Of a stretch of DNA of 64,000 nucleotides, positions 18,169 through 26,519 are shown in pieces. Position 1 is the stretch's first letter; every line of letters starts with the position of its first letter. The position numbers and the translations under genes were made by a program. The notes under the pieces were generated by a model. The model was not told where the DNA came from. It worked only from the letters and a program-made list of their open reading frames with translations, and ran no database searches. Location of the stretch: the NCBI GenBank assembly GCA_902781455.1, contig CACZJF010000001.1, positions 1-64,000 on the forward strand, written 5' to 3'. This DNA is from an uncultured Lachnospiraceae bacterium (lineage in GTDB: Bacteria > Bacillota > Clostridia > Lachnospirales > Lachnospiraceae).

Positions 18169-18197
18169 ATCTTACCTTACTTTTTTGTTCGGCGCAA
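18169..18197 (-). promoter_or_regulatory. Candidate pyrB promoter
   Basis: Read on the minus strand, TTGCGC (18192-18197) and TAAGAT (18169-18174) are 17 bp apart and about 60 nt upstream of the pyrB start. The match to consensus is moderate. I saw no PyrR or attenuator structure that I could defend. Confidence 0.35.
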
Positions 18198-18242
18198 CCC
18201 CTGACGGGCCGTCGTCCTTTTTTCCCATTCACGCCGAAAACA

Positions 18243-18251
18243 TGGTATACT
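18243..18251 (+). promoter_or_regulatory. Extended -10 element upstream of the HicB-like gene
   Basis: TGGTATACT is an extended -10 match located about 50 bp before the start at 18302. No good -35 hexamer is seen at the right distance. Confidence 0.4.
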
Positions 18252-18301
18252 CTTTAGAAGTATGTCAATCAGAGCTTATGATGTCTGAAGGGGAATGAAA
18301 T

Positions 18302-18580
18302 ATGACTTTTATCTATCCGGTCATTCTGACAAAAAGAGAAGACGGATCATGGGAAGGGGAATTTCCGGATCTTGAGATGTGCCGCTGCGAAGGACCGACG
18401 CTTCATGAAGCGCTGGAGGACGCTAGGCTCCAGGCTTATAACTGGATTGATATGGAGCTGCAGGAGGATGATCCTGTCATGCCGAGTGTATCGGACGTGG
18501 AGGACCTCGACCTTCAGGAAGGCCAGGAGGTGCGCAGCATCATGATCCATTATCGGTTTTATGAAGGCTGGGATGAATAG
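18302..18580 (+). CDS. Orphan HicB-like (HicB_lk) protein
   Basis: A 92-residue protein with the HicB N-terminal fold. It opens with YPVILTKREDGSWEGEFPDL, the strand-strand pattern of HicB antitoxins, followed by an ATLHEALEDA-type helix. It lacks the C-terminal DNA-binding domain seen in many HicB proteins and has no HicA toxin on either side. The ribosome binding site is a loose AAGGGG. The gene lies 75 nt before pheA on the same strand. Such solitary HicB-like proteins are common in Clostridia, and their job is not established. It could be a lone regulator or a remnant of a toxin-antitoxin pair. Confidence 0.75.
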   Translation: MTFIYPVILTKREDGSWEGEFPDLEMCRCEGPTLHEALEDARLQAYNWIDMELQEDDPVMPSVSDVEDLDLQEGQEVRSIMIHYRFYEGWDE

Positions 18581-18654
18581 GCATGCGGCCGGGTGAACCG
18601 GGCGTTCTTGAATATCGTTTGCGGAGAAGAGATACACAGGAAAAGGAACGGCAG

Positions 18655-19809
18655 ATGGAGAATCAGAAGGAGCAGACGCCGGATCTGGGACAGCTCAGGG
18701 ACAAGATCGACACGGTGGACGCGGAGATCGTCCGGCTGTTTGAAGCGCGCATGGCAGTCTGTGAAGAGGTTGCGGCGCTGAAGGCGCAGACAGACCGGAA
18801 AGTCTACGACAAAGAGCGGGAAGAGCAGAAGATCGCCAGGGTCAGAGAGCTGGCGCACGGGGATTTCAACAAAAGAGGGGTTACCGAACTGTTCCGCCTG
18901 CTGATGGGCATGAGCAGACGGCGGCAGTATGCCATCCTGGAGCAGGGAAGAAGCACAGGAAGAATTCCGTTTATTGAGGTCGAAGCGCTGGACAAGGAAG
19001 ACATCCGTGTTGTGTACCAGGGCGTAGAGGGCGCCTACAGCCATGCGGCGCTGCAGGAGTTTTTCGGACCAGGGACAGATTCCTTCCATGTCAGGAAATT
19101 CCGCGATGCCATGGAGGCGATTGCCGATGGTTCGGCGGATTACGCGGTGCTGCCGATCGAGAATACGACGGCCGGGATCGTGGCGGATAATTTCGACCTG
19201 CTCGTTGACTTTGAGAATTATATTGTCGCGGAGCAGATCATTCCGGTGGAGCATGTCCTGATGGCCTGCCCCGGTACCCGGATCGAGGATGTGAAGACGG
19301 TGTATTCCCATCCGCAGGCGCTGAGCCAGTGTGAAGGCCTCTTCAGCAGGCATTCCGGCTGGGTGGCAGCCGCCTATGACAATACGGCGCTCGCCGCGGG
19401 AAAGATCGCGAAGGACGGAAGGAAGGACCAGGCAGCCATCGGCAGCCGGTTCGCGGCAGAGCATTTTCACCTTGAGGTTTTACTGGAGCATGTCAATGAC
19501 CTGGAGGAAAATGCGACCAGGTTCATGATTGTCACGAACCAGAGGATCTTTGTGAAGGGTGCGCAGAAGATTTCCATCTGTTTCGAGCTGCCGCATTCCT
19601 CCGGAACCCTGTACAATATTCTTTCGCACTTTATCTTCAATGACGTGAATATGACCCATATTGAGTCGCGCCCGATCCCGGGAAGGAACTGGGAATACCG
19701 GTTCTTCATCGACTTTGAGGGGAACCTGAATGACGCGAATGTCAGAAGCGCCCTGCGCGGGATCCGGCAGGAAGCGATCCGGATGAAGATACTGGGCAAC
19801 TATGTATGA
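18655..19809 (+). CDS. pheA: Bifunctional chorismate mutase / prephenate dehydratase
   Basis: A 384-residue enzyme making phenylpyruvate from chorismate. An AroQ-type chorismate mutase occupies about residues 1-95 (DLGQLRDKIDTVDAEIVRL). A prephenate dehydratase follows (QGVEGAYSHAA, LPIENTTAGIV), then a C-terminal ACT domain with the phenylalanine-sensing ESRP motif in THIESRP. The start ATG 18655 has AAGGAA 7 nt upstream and begins just before the mutase helix; an upstream in-frame start adds 24 residues of no clear homology. Phe feedback control is expected from the ACT domain. Confidence 0.95.
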   Translation: MENQKEQTPDLGQLRDKIDTVDAEIVRLFEARMAVCEEVAALKAQTDRKVYDKEREEQKIARVRELAHGDFNKRGVTELFRLLMGMSRRRQYAILEQGRSTGRIPFIEVEALDKEDIRVVYQGVEGAYSHAALQEFFGPGTDSFHVRKFRDAMEAIADGSADYAVLPIENTTAGIVADNFDLLVDFENYIVAEQIIPVEHVLMACPGTRIEDVKTVYSHPQALSQCEGLFSRHSGWVAAAYDNTALAAGKIAKDGRKDQAAIGSRFAAEHFHLEVLLEHVNDLEENATRFMIVTNQRIFVKGAQKISICFELPHSSGTLYNILSHFIFNDVNMTHIESRPIPGRNWEYRFFIDFEGNLNDANVRSALRGIRQEAIRMKILGNYV

Positions 19810-19885
19810 CAGGATTGCAGTGCCGAAAGCCTGACAAAACCGGCTTCTGGCGGTCTGGGTTTAAGATGAAACAAGAGGAACCAAC

Positions 19886-21196
19886 ATGCTGAGAATCGAT
19901 GAGCTGGTTTTTTACCGCGATCACACAGACGGTGTCCTGGACACCGTATCCAGGCTGCAGAAGACGGCAGCTGAAGCCGGGCAGGATCCGTCCTTCGTCA
20001 ACAGCTGCGTGCGGGATTACTGCGCGCTGATGAAGGAGATGACGGAGACCGCTGAGAACTACGGGTTTTCCGGAAATGTCTGGCATTCCTGGCTGACCTA
20101 CTATCTGGTCTATCATGAGAATGCATATTCCAGGGCGCATGAGATCCGTGAGAGTGTACCGGGTGGGATCAATCCCATCGCGCTGCACGATTTTGAGATC
20201 TTCCGGGAGCTGTTCGCCTATGATTTTTCGGATATTGAACAGTATCTGGGGGTATCGCTCTACCAGATGGCCGCGGATTATGAGTTCGGCGGGGACGACA
20301 GACGCCTGGCCAGCCGGAGGATCCGGGACCGGATCGAGATGCTCAGCCGCACGCTTGCGGAAAGTACCGGCACGCCGGAGTTCAAGCAGCATGTCGATGA
20401 ATTCTACCGGGACTTCGGCTGCGGAAAGTTCGGCCTCCACAAGGCATTCCGGATCCTGCATGACAAAAAGAACCAGATGCGGATCGTTCCGATTACCAAT
20501 ATTGCCCATGTCAGGCTGGACGATCTGATCGGGTGCGAGATCCAGAAGAAGAAGCTTCGGGAAAACACGGAAAGCTTTCTGGCCGGCCGGAGGGCGAACA
20601 ACTGTCTGCTGTTCGGTGACGCGGGGACGGGCAAGTCTTCCTCCATCAAGGGCATCCTGAATGAGTATTATGAGCAGGGACTGAGAATCATTGAGGTCTA
20701 CAAGCATCAGTTCAGGGACCTGGTGGACATACTGGACCAGATCAAGAACCGCAATTACCGGTTTATCATCTATATGGACGATCTGTCCTTCGAGGATTTT
20801 GAGACCGACTATAAGTACCTGAAGGCAGTCATTGAAGGCGGGCTGGAGAAGAAGCCGGAGAATGTCCTGATCTACGCGACCAGCAACCGGCGTCACCTGA
20901 TCCGGGAGAATTACGAGGACAAGGAAGGAGATATCCGGTCCGACATGCATACCTCGGATACCGTACAGGAGAAGCTGTCCCTGGCGTACCGTTTCGGCGT
21001 CACGATCTATTTCGGCGCGCCGAACAAGAAGGAATTCCATCAGATCCTGAAGGGGATCAGCGAGGCGGAAGGACTGAAGATCGATGAGACAAGGCTGTAT
21101 GAGGAAGCGAATTCCTGGGAACTGAGTCATGGCGGCCGGAGCGGGCGGACTGCCAGACAGTTTATAGATCACCTGCTGGGAACTATGGAGGAATAA
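19886..21196 (+). CDS. DUF815-family AAA+ ATPase
   Basis: A 436-residue protein of the DUF815/YcjX-unrelated AAA group. An N-terminal helical region of about 200 residues precedes the ATPase core. Walker A is GDAGTGKSS near residue 244, Walker B is FIIYMDDLSF, and sensor 1 is YATSNRRH. The ribosome binding site is AGAGGAA. Its stop is 3 nt from the next start (Ppx/GppA-like), and Ppk1 follows, so the gene is probably expressed with polyphosphate genes. The biochemical role of the family is not settled; a chaperone or loader function is only a guess. Confidence 0.88.
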   Translation: MLRIDELVFYRDHTDGVLDTVSRLQKTAAEAGQDPSFVNSCVRDYCALMKEMTETAENYGFSGNVWHSWLTYYLVYHENAYSRAHEIRESVPGGINPIALHDFEIFRELFAYDFSDIEQYLGVSLYQMAADYEFGGDDRRLASRRIRDRIEMLSRTLAESTGTPEFKQHVDEFYRDFGCGKFGLHKAFRILHDKKNQMRIVPITNIAHVRLDDLIGCEIQKKKLRENTESFLAGRRANNCLLFGDAGTGKSSSIKGILNEYYEQGLRIIEVYKHQFRDLVDILDQIKNRNYRFIIYMDDLSFEDFETDYKYLKAVIEGGLEKKPENVLIYATSNRRHLIRENYEDKEGDIRSDMHTSDTVQEKLSLAYRFGVTIYFGAPNKKEFHQILKGISEAEGLKIDETRLYEEANSWELSHGGRSGRTARQFIDHLLGTMEE

Positions 21197-21199
21197 GGT

Positions 21200-22744
21200 A
21201 TGGCTGTGAAGATATTTGCTTCCATCATGATCGGCTCGACCGAGACGGAGATGAAGCTGTATGAGATCTCTGCGAGGAAGGGATTTCATATGTTTGATTG
21301 CCTGAGCTGCAGGATTGACCTGGGCAATGACGCTTATGAGAGGGATACACTGTCGACAGCGAAGATGGAGCGCCTGATCGAGACACTGACGGAATACCGC
21401 TCGATTATGGAAGGCTACCATGTGGATGCTTACCGCATGGTCGGGACCAGCGCGCTCCGGGAGATCCGTACGGCGCTGATCACGAAGGACTACATCGAGC
21501 TGAGAACCGGTCTGAAGCTAACCATCCTGTCGAATTCTGAACAGAGATTCCTCGATTACAAGTCGATTGCTTCGCAGACACAGTCCTTTGAAAAGGTCAT
21601 CAACAGAGGGACCGCGATCGTCAATATCGGCGGGAGCTCCCTGCAGATCTCGGTGTTCGACAAGGACAAGCTGATCACGACACAGAATATCCGCATCGGA
21701 AGAATCACGACCAGGAACCGCCTCTATCAGATCGCGAAGGACAATGAGCATTTTGAAAAGCTCCTGAAGGAGCTGCTCGCGCATGAGATTGCCGGATTCG
21801 GGAAACTGTACCAGAAGGACCGTCAGATCCGGACGCTGATCGCGACGAACAAAGAGCTTCAGCTTCTGTTCCGTTCCCTGTATCCGCAGCGCGAGAGCCT
21901 GATCATTACAAAGGAAGAGCTGATTTCCGCGTGCCGCCGGATCGTTCCGATGAACGCGGAGGAGATTGCGAAGACCTGCTCGATTCCGACCGAGTTTTCA
22001 ATGTTCGTCTCCCCGGCCGTGATTATCTGCCTGTATCTGCTGGAACACTTTGAATCCGACAGTGTATGGGTTCCGGAGATTTCCATTTCGGACGGGCTTG
22101 CGTATGAGTACGCCATCGAGAACAAGGCAGTCCTCTCGCCGCACGCATTTGACGAAGACATCATCGCGGCATCCAGGAATATTGCCAAGCGCTACAAGTG
22201 CAACCAGGCGCATATCCGCAATGTGGAGCAGCTCAGCCTCACGATCTTTGATAAGACCAGGAAGCTGCACAAGCTTGGCAGGAGGGAGCGTCTGTATCTC
22301 CAGATTTCCGCGATCCTGCACAACTGCGGCAAGTATATCTCCCTGACGGACGTTGCGGACTGTGCGTACAACATTGTGATGGCGACCGAGATCATCGGGC
22401 TCAGCCATGCGGAGCGGCAGATTGTCGCGAACATCGTGCGGTTCAATACAGCGCCCTTCCGGTTCTACGATGATCTGGCGTCGTTTACTTCCGTCAGCAG
22501 GGAAGAATACCTTGTCATCGCGAAGCTGACGGCGATACTGCGGGCGGCCAACGCGCTTGACCGTTCCCACCATCAGAGGATTGCCGAGATCAATGTATCC
22601 GTCAGGGACGGTGAGCTGGTTCTGTCTGTATCCAGCAATGAGGATCTTACCCTTGAGCGGGGAACCCTGGAGGAGAAAGATTCCCTGTTTGAGGAGGTAT
22701 TCCACCTGAAACCTGTTCTGCACCAGAAGAGAAAGACGTTGTGA
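21200..22744 (+). CDS. Ppx/GppA phosphatase-like protein with degenerate HD domain
   Basis: A 514-residue ASKHA-fold protein related to exopolyphosphatase/guanosine pentaphosphatase. The first nucleotide/phosphate loop reads IMIGST with Met10 where Asp is usual. The second loop reads VNIGGSS with Asn142 where Asp is usual. The acidic SNSEQ segment near residue 113 is kept. The C-terminal HD-type region reads LHNCGKY (His374-Asn375) instead of His-Asp. The changes suggest altered or lost hydrolase activity; sensing of polyphosphate or (p)ppGpp is possible. It sits between the DUF815 ATPase (3 nt gap) and ppk1 (88 nt gap). It might still be active if other residues compensate. Confidence 0.8.
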   Translation: MAVKIFASIMIGSTETEMKLYEISARKGFHMFDCLSCRIDLGNDAYERDTLSTAKMERLIETLTEYRSIMEGYHVDAYRMVGTSALREIRTALITKDYIELRTGLKLTILSNSEQRFLDYKSIASQTQSFEKVINRGTAIVNIGGSSLQISVFDKDKLITTQNIRIGRITTRNRLYQIAKDNEHFEKLLKELLAHEIAGFGKLYQKDRQIRTLIATNKELQLLFRSLYPQRESLIITKEELISACRRIVPMNAEEIAKTCSIPTEFSMFVSPAVIICLYLLEHFESDSVWVPEISISDGLAYEYAIENKAVLSPHAFDEDIIAASRNIAKRYKCNQAHIRNVEQLSLTIFDKTRKLHKLGRRERLYLQISAILHNCGKYISLTDVADCAYNIVMATEIIGLSHAERQIVANIVRFNTAPFRFYDDLASFTSVSREEYLVIAKLTAILRAANALDRSHHQRIAEINVSVRDGELVLSVSSNEDLTLERGTLEEKDSLFEEVFHLKPVLHQKRKTL

Positions 22745-22832
22745 TGCAGGATTGCTGAGATAAACGGATGTTTTCGCGGCAGCGGACCGCGGCGGTTGAA
22801 TTCTTTGATATACAGAAGGATGAGGGAAGATC

Positions 22833-25376
22833 ATGGCGAAGAGTGCGATGAACAAGAGTACGGACAAGGCAAAGAGTACAGGCAAGACAAAGGCTTCGAA
22901 CGCGGCAAAGACAGCCAGAACTGCAGGAGCTGCCGGGAAGGCGAAGACTGCGGAAGCGGCAAAGACAGCCAGGGCCACCGGAGCTTCCGGCAAGACGAAG
23001 GCGGCGCAGGCGGCAAAGACCACGAAGACCGCGCAGGCGGGAAAGACCGCGAAGGCTGCCGGCAAGACAAAGGCTGCGCAGGCAGTGAAGACCGAGAAGG
23101 CTGCCGGCAAGGCGAAGGCTGCCGAGATCAGCAGGACCGTATCAGAAGAGACGGCCCGGCCTGATTTCTATAACCCGGCCTACTATACAAACCGTGAACT
23201 GAGCTGGCTCGACTTCAACTACAGAATCCTGGACGAGGCAAGGGACAAATCAAACCCGCTCTTTGAACGGCTGAAATTTCTTTCCATCACAGCGTCGAAT
23301 CTGGACGAATTCTTCATGGTCCGGGTCGCCTCCCTGATGGATATGGTGCACGCGAATGTCACCAAGCCGGACCTGGCGGGACTGACGCCGACCGAGCAGC
23401 TGGAGCAGGTGGAGCAGAAGTGCCACGAGCTGATCGACCGGCAGTATTCGACCCTTTCCCGTTCGCTGCTGCCGGCGCTGCGCCAGGAGGGATATGACCT
23501 GGTCATGAGCATGGACGCGCTGAGCGAACCGCAGAAGGAATACCTGAATACCTATTTTGAGGAGACCGTATATCCGGTTCTGACGCCGACTGCAGTGGAT
23601 GCTTCGAGGCCCTTCCCTCTGATCAGGAACAAATCCCTGAACATCGGTGCCCTGATCTCCAGACAGAAGGGATCCAAGGCAAAGAATGCCCCAGCTACTG
23701 CATTTATTGAGAGCCTGCAGAAAAACGGTGAGAAGATTGCCGACAAGATTTCGAAGGACAAAACGCTGAAGAAGGGAACCATGTTCGCGACGGTGCAGGT
23801 TCCGACCGTGCTGCCGCGTGTGATCCGGATTCCTTCCGACGGGGAAGGCCGGATGGCAGGCGTTCTGCTCGAGGACCTGATCAAAGCGCATCTGGATAAG
23901 CTGTTTACGGGATATGACGTGGTCTGCGCGCATGCTTACCGCATTACCAGAAACGCTGATATGGAGCTGGATGAGGACGAATCCGATGACCTGCTTGTGG
24001 AGATCCAGAGCAAGCTCAAGCAGCGTCAGTGGGGAGAGGTCATCCGGTTTGAGTATGAGGATTCGATGAACTCCAAGCTGCTGAAGATTCTGCGGCGCGA
24101 GTTCAATGTCGGTGACTCTGAGATGTATCCGATCCAGGGGCCTCTGGATCTGACCTATCTGATGAAGATGTATTCGCTTCCGGGGTCTGAGCGTCTCAAG
24201 GACAAGCCGTGGACGCCCCAGCCCAATCCCGTGCTGCAGAAGGCAGGCGACAAGGATCTGTTCACCATGATCCGGAAGGGCGATATCTTCCTGCATCATC
24301 CCTACCAGACCTTTGATCCTGTGGTAAACCTGATCCGCACCGCGTCTGAGGATCCGGACGTTCTTGCCATCAAGATGACTTTGTACCGTGTATCGGGCAA
24401 TTCACCGATCGTCGCTGCCCTGGCGCATGCCGCCGAGAATGGGAAGCAGGTCACGGCGCTCGTGGAGCTGAAGGCCCGTTTCGACGAGGAGAATAACATC
24501 CAGTGGGCAGAGATGCTTGAGAAGGCAGGCTGCCATGTCATCTACGGACTGGTCGGCCTGAAGACGCACAGCAAGATTGCGCTTGTGGTACGCCGCGAGG
24601 AGGATGGCATCCGCCGCTATGTGCATCTTGCGACGGGCAACTACAATGATTCGACGGCGAAGCTGTATACAGACTGCGGCATCATGACCTGCAGGGAGCC
24701 TTACGGCGAAGACGCGACAGCTGTCTTCAATATGCTGTCCGGATACAGTGAGCCCAGGCAGTGGAACCGCCTCCAGGTCGCGCCGATCTGGCTCCGGGAT
24801 GCATTCCTGGCGCTGATCGACCGTGAGATCCAGCATGCGTTGGAGAATGAGCCTGCCCACATTACGGCGAAAATGAACTCGCTCTGTGACCTGGAGATCA
24901 TCGCGAAGCTGTATGAGGCTTCCGCCGCCGGCGTGAAGATCGATCTGATCATCCGCGGCATCTGCTGCCTGAAGACCGGCATTCCCGGCGTTTCGGAGAA
25001 CATCACGGTGCGCTCCATCGTCGGCACCTTCCTGGAGCATGCGCGGATCTTCCGTTTCGCCAACGGCGGCAATGAGGAAGTCTACATGGGTTCCGCGGAC
25101 TGGATGCCGAGAAATCTGGACAGGCGCGTCGAGATCCTGTTTCCGCTTGAGGATGCCTCCTGCAAGGAGCAGGCATGCCACATTCTGGACGTGCAGATGG
25201 CCGATACGCTGAAGGCGCATATCCTGAACAGTGACAATGTCTATGAGAAGGTGGACCGCAGAGGAAAGGCACGCGTCGGGGCACAGGCAGAGCTGATGAA
25301 GGATGCGCTGGAAGCTGCCAGGGATCTGGATGATCCGATCCGCAGCAGAACCTTTATTCCGGCGACACACAGCTGA
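22833..25376 (+). CDS. ppk1: Polyphosphate kinase 1 with Lys/Ala-rich N-terminal tail
   Basis: An 847-residue enzyme that reversibly makes polyphosphate from ATP. The usual Ppk1 body starts near residue 111 (FYNPAYYTNRELSWLDF). The autophosphorylated His is His598 in YVHLATGNYN, and the second conserved His is His736 in FLEHARIF. The first 110 residues are almost only Lys, Ala, Thr and Gly in AKTA/GKTKAA-type repeats, resembling the histone H1 tail, and are not part of the normal family. The ATG has GAGGGAAG upstream. A Ppx/GppA-like gene precedes it. The tail may hold polyanions such as polyphosphate or DNA. Confidence 0.95.
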   Translation: MAKSAMNKSTDKAKSTGKTKASNAAKTARTAGAAGKAKTAEAAKTARATGASGKTKAAQAAKTTKTAQAGKTAKAAGKTKAAQAVKTEKAAGKAKAAEISRTVSEETARPDFYNPAYYTNRELSWLDFNYRILDEARDKSNPLFERLKFLSITASNLDEFFMVRVASLMDMVHANVTKPDLAGLTPTEQLEQVEQKCHELIDRQYSTLSRSLLPALRQEGYDLVMSMDALSEPQKEYLNTYFEETVYPVLTPTAVDASRPFPLIRNKSLNIGALISRQKGSKAKNAPATAFIESLQKNGEKIADKISKDKTLKKGTMFATVQVPTVLPRVIRIPSDGEGRMAGVLLEDLIKAHLDKLFTGYDVVCAHAYRITRNADMELDEDESDDLLVEIQSKLKQRQWGEVIRFEYEDSMNSKLLKILRREFNVGDSEMYPIQGPLDLTYLMKMYSLPGSERLKDKPWTPQPNPVLQKAGDKDLFTMIRKGDIFLHHPYQTFDPVVNLIRTASEDPDVLAIKMTLYRVSGNSPIVAALAHAAENGKQVTALVELKARFDEENNIQWAEMLEKAGCHVIYGLVGLKTHSKIALVVRREEDGIRRYVHLATGNYNDSTAKLYTDCGIMTCREPYGEDATAVFNMLSGYSEPRQWNRLQVAPIWLRDAFLALIDREIQHALENEPAHITAKMNSLCDLEIIAKLYEASAAGVKIDLIIRGICCLKTGIPGVSENITVRSIVGTFLEHARIFRFANGGNEEVYMGSADWMPRNLDRRVEILFPLEDASCKEQACHILDVQMADTLKAHILNSDNVYEKVDRRGKARVGAQAELMKDALEAARDLDDPIRSRTFIPATHS

Positions 25377-25459
25377 CTTTATCTCAGCGGGTGAGACTCC
25401 CGATTCTACAGACTGACAGACCTTACACTTTCCGGGTAAGCGGAAGGAGATGAGAAACG

Positions 25460-26518
25460 ATGACGACAAGAGAACACACAAGATGTGTCCGGATCGGAAC
25501 AAAGCAGATCGGCGCAGGAAACCCGATCCTGATCCAGTCGATGACCAATACAAAAACAGAAGACGTGGAGGCAACCATCTCCCAGATTCTTGCCCTGGAA
25601 GCGGCAGGCTGCGAGCTGATTCGCTGCACGGTCCCTACGATGGAGGCCGCCAAAGCGCTCGCGAAGATCCGCAGCCGGATCCATATTCCGCTGATCGCGG
25701 ACATTCACTTTGACTACCGGCTGGCGATTGCCGCGATAGAGAACGGCGCGGACAAGATCCGTATCAATCCGGGTAACATCGGATCTGACGAAAGAGTCAG
25801 GGCTGTCGTGGACGCGGCGAGGGAACGCGGGATACCGATCCGGGTCGGTGTGAACTCCGGATCTTTGGAGAAGGAGATCCTGGCGAAGTATGGCGGTGTC
25901 ACTGCGAAAGGACTGGTGGAAAGTGCCCTTGACAAGTGCAGGAGGATCGAGGAGATGAATTATGACAATCTCGTCGTCTCGATCAAGTCCTCCGATGTGC
26001 TGATGTGCGCCGAGGCTTATGAAAGGTTCGCGATGGAAAGCGATTATCCGCTGCATGCCGGCATCACGGAAGCAGGAACCGTGTTTTCCGGGAACATCAA
26101 GTCCGCGGTTGGACTTTCCCTGATTCTTTCAAAAGGGATCGGCGATACGATCCGGGTATCTCTGACAGGGGATCCGGTGGAAGAGGTCAGAAGCGCGAAG
26201 CTGATCCTGCGTACGTTGGGCCTTCGGAAGGGCGGCATTGAGGTGGTGTCCTGTCCGACCTGCGGCCGTACACAGATCGACCTGATCTCGCTGGCTGCCA
26301 GGGTGGAGCAGATGGTCCGTGATTATCCGCTGGATATCAAGGTTGCCGTGATGGGCTGCGTGGTCAACGGACCGGGCGAGGCGCGGGAGGCCGACATCGG
26401 GATCGCAGGCGGCAGGGAGGAAGGTCTTCTGATCCGCCGCGGGGAAGTCATCCGGAAGGTACCGGAGGACCAGATCCTTGACACACTGAAATCTGAGCTG
26501 GATCACTGGACGGAGTAA
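25460..26518 (+). CDS. ispG: 4-hydroxy-3-methylbut-2-enyl-diphosphate synthase (IspG/GcpE)
   Basis: A 352-residue [4Fe-4S] enzyme of the MEP isoprenoid pathway converting MEcPP to HMBPP. The N-terminal TIM-barrel opens with [11 protein letters not shown]. The iron-sulfur domain has CPTCGRTQ and [10 protein letters not shown] with the expected cysteines. Length fits the short bacterial form. GGAAGGAGATGAG lies upstream of the ATG. It precedes polC by 1 nt, a tight coupling. Confidence 0.97.
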   Translation: MTTREHTRCVRIGTKQIGAGNPILIQSMTNTKTEDVEATISQILALEAAGCELIRCTVPTMEAAKALAKIRSRIHIPLIADIHFDYRLAIAAIENGADKIRINPGNIGSDERVRAVVDAARERGIPIRVGVNSGSLEKEILAKYGGVTAKGLVESALDKCRRIEEMNYDNLVVSIKSSDVLMCAEAYERFAMESDYPLHAGITEAGTVFSGNIKSAVGLSLILSKGIGDTIRVSLTGDPVEEVRSAKLILRTLGLRKGGIEVVSCPTCGRTQIDLISLAARVEQMVRDYPLDIKVAVMGCVVNGPGEAREADIGIAGGREEGLLIRRGEVIRKVPEDQILDTLKSELDHWTE

Positions 26519-26519
26519 T

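Noticed and set aside
18180..18225. Terminator near the pyrB promoter region
   Set aside because: GACG-GGC-CGTC with a later T-run is only a 4 bp stem, and no gene upstream on the plus strand needs it.
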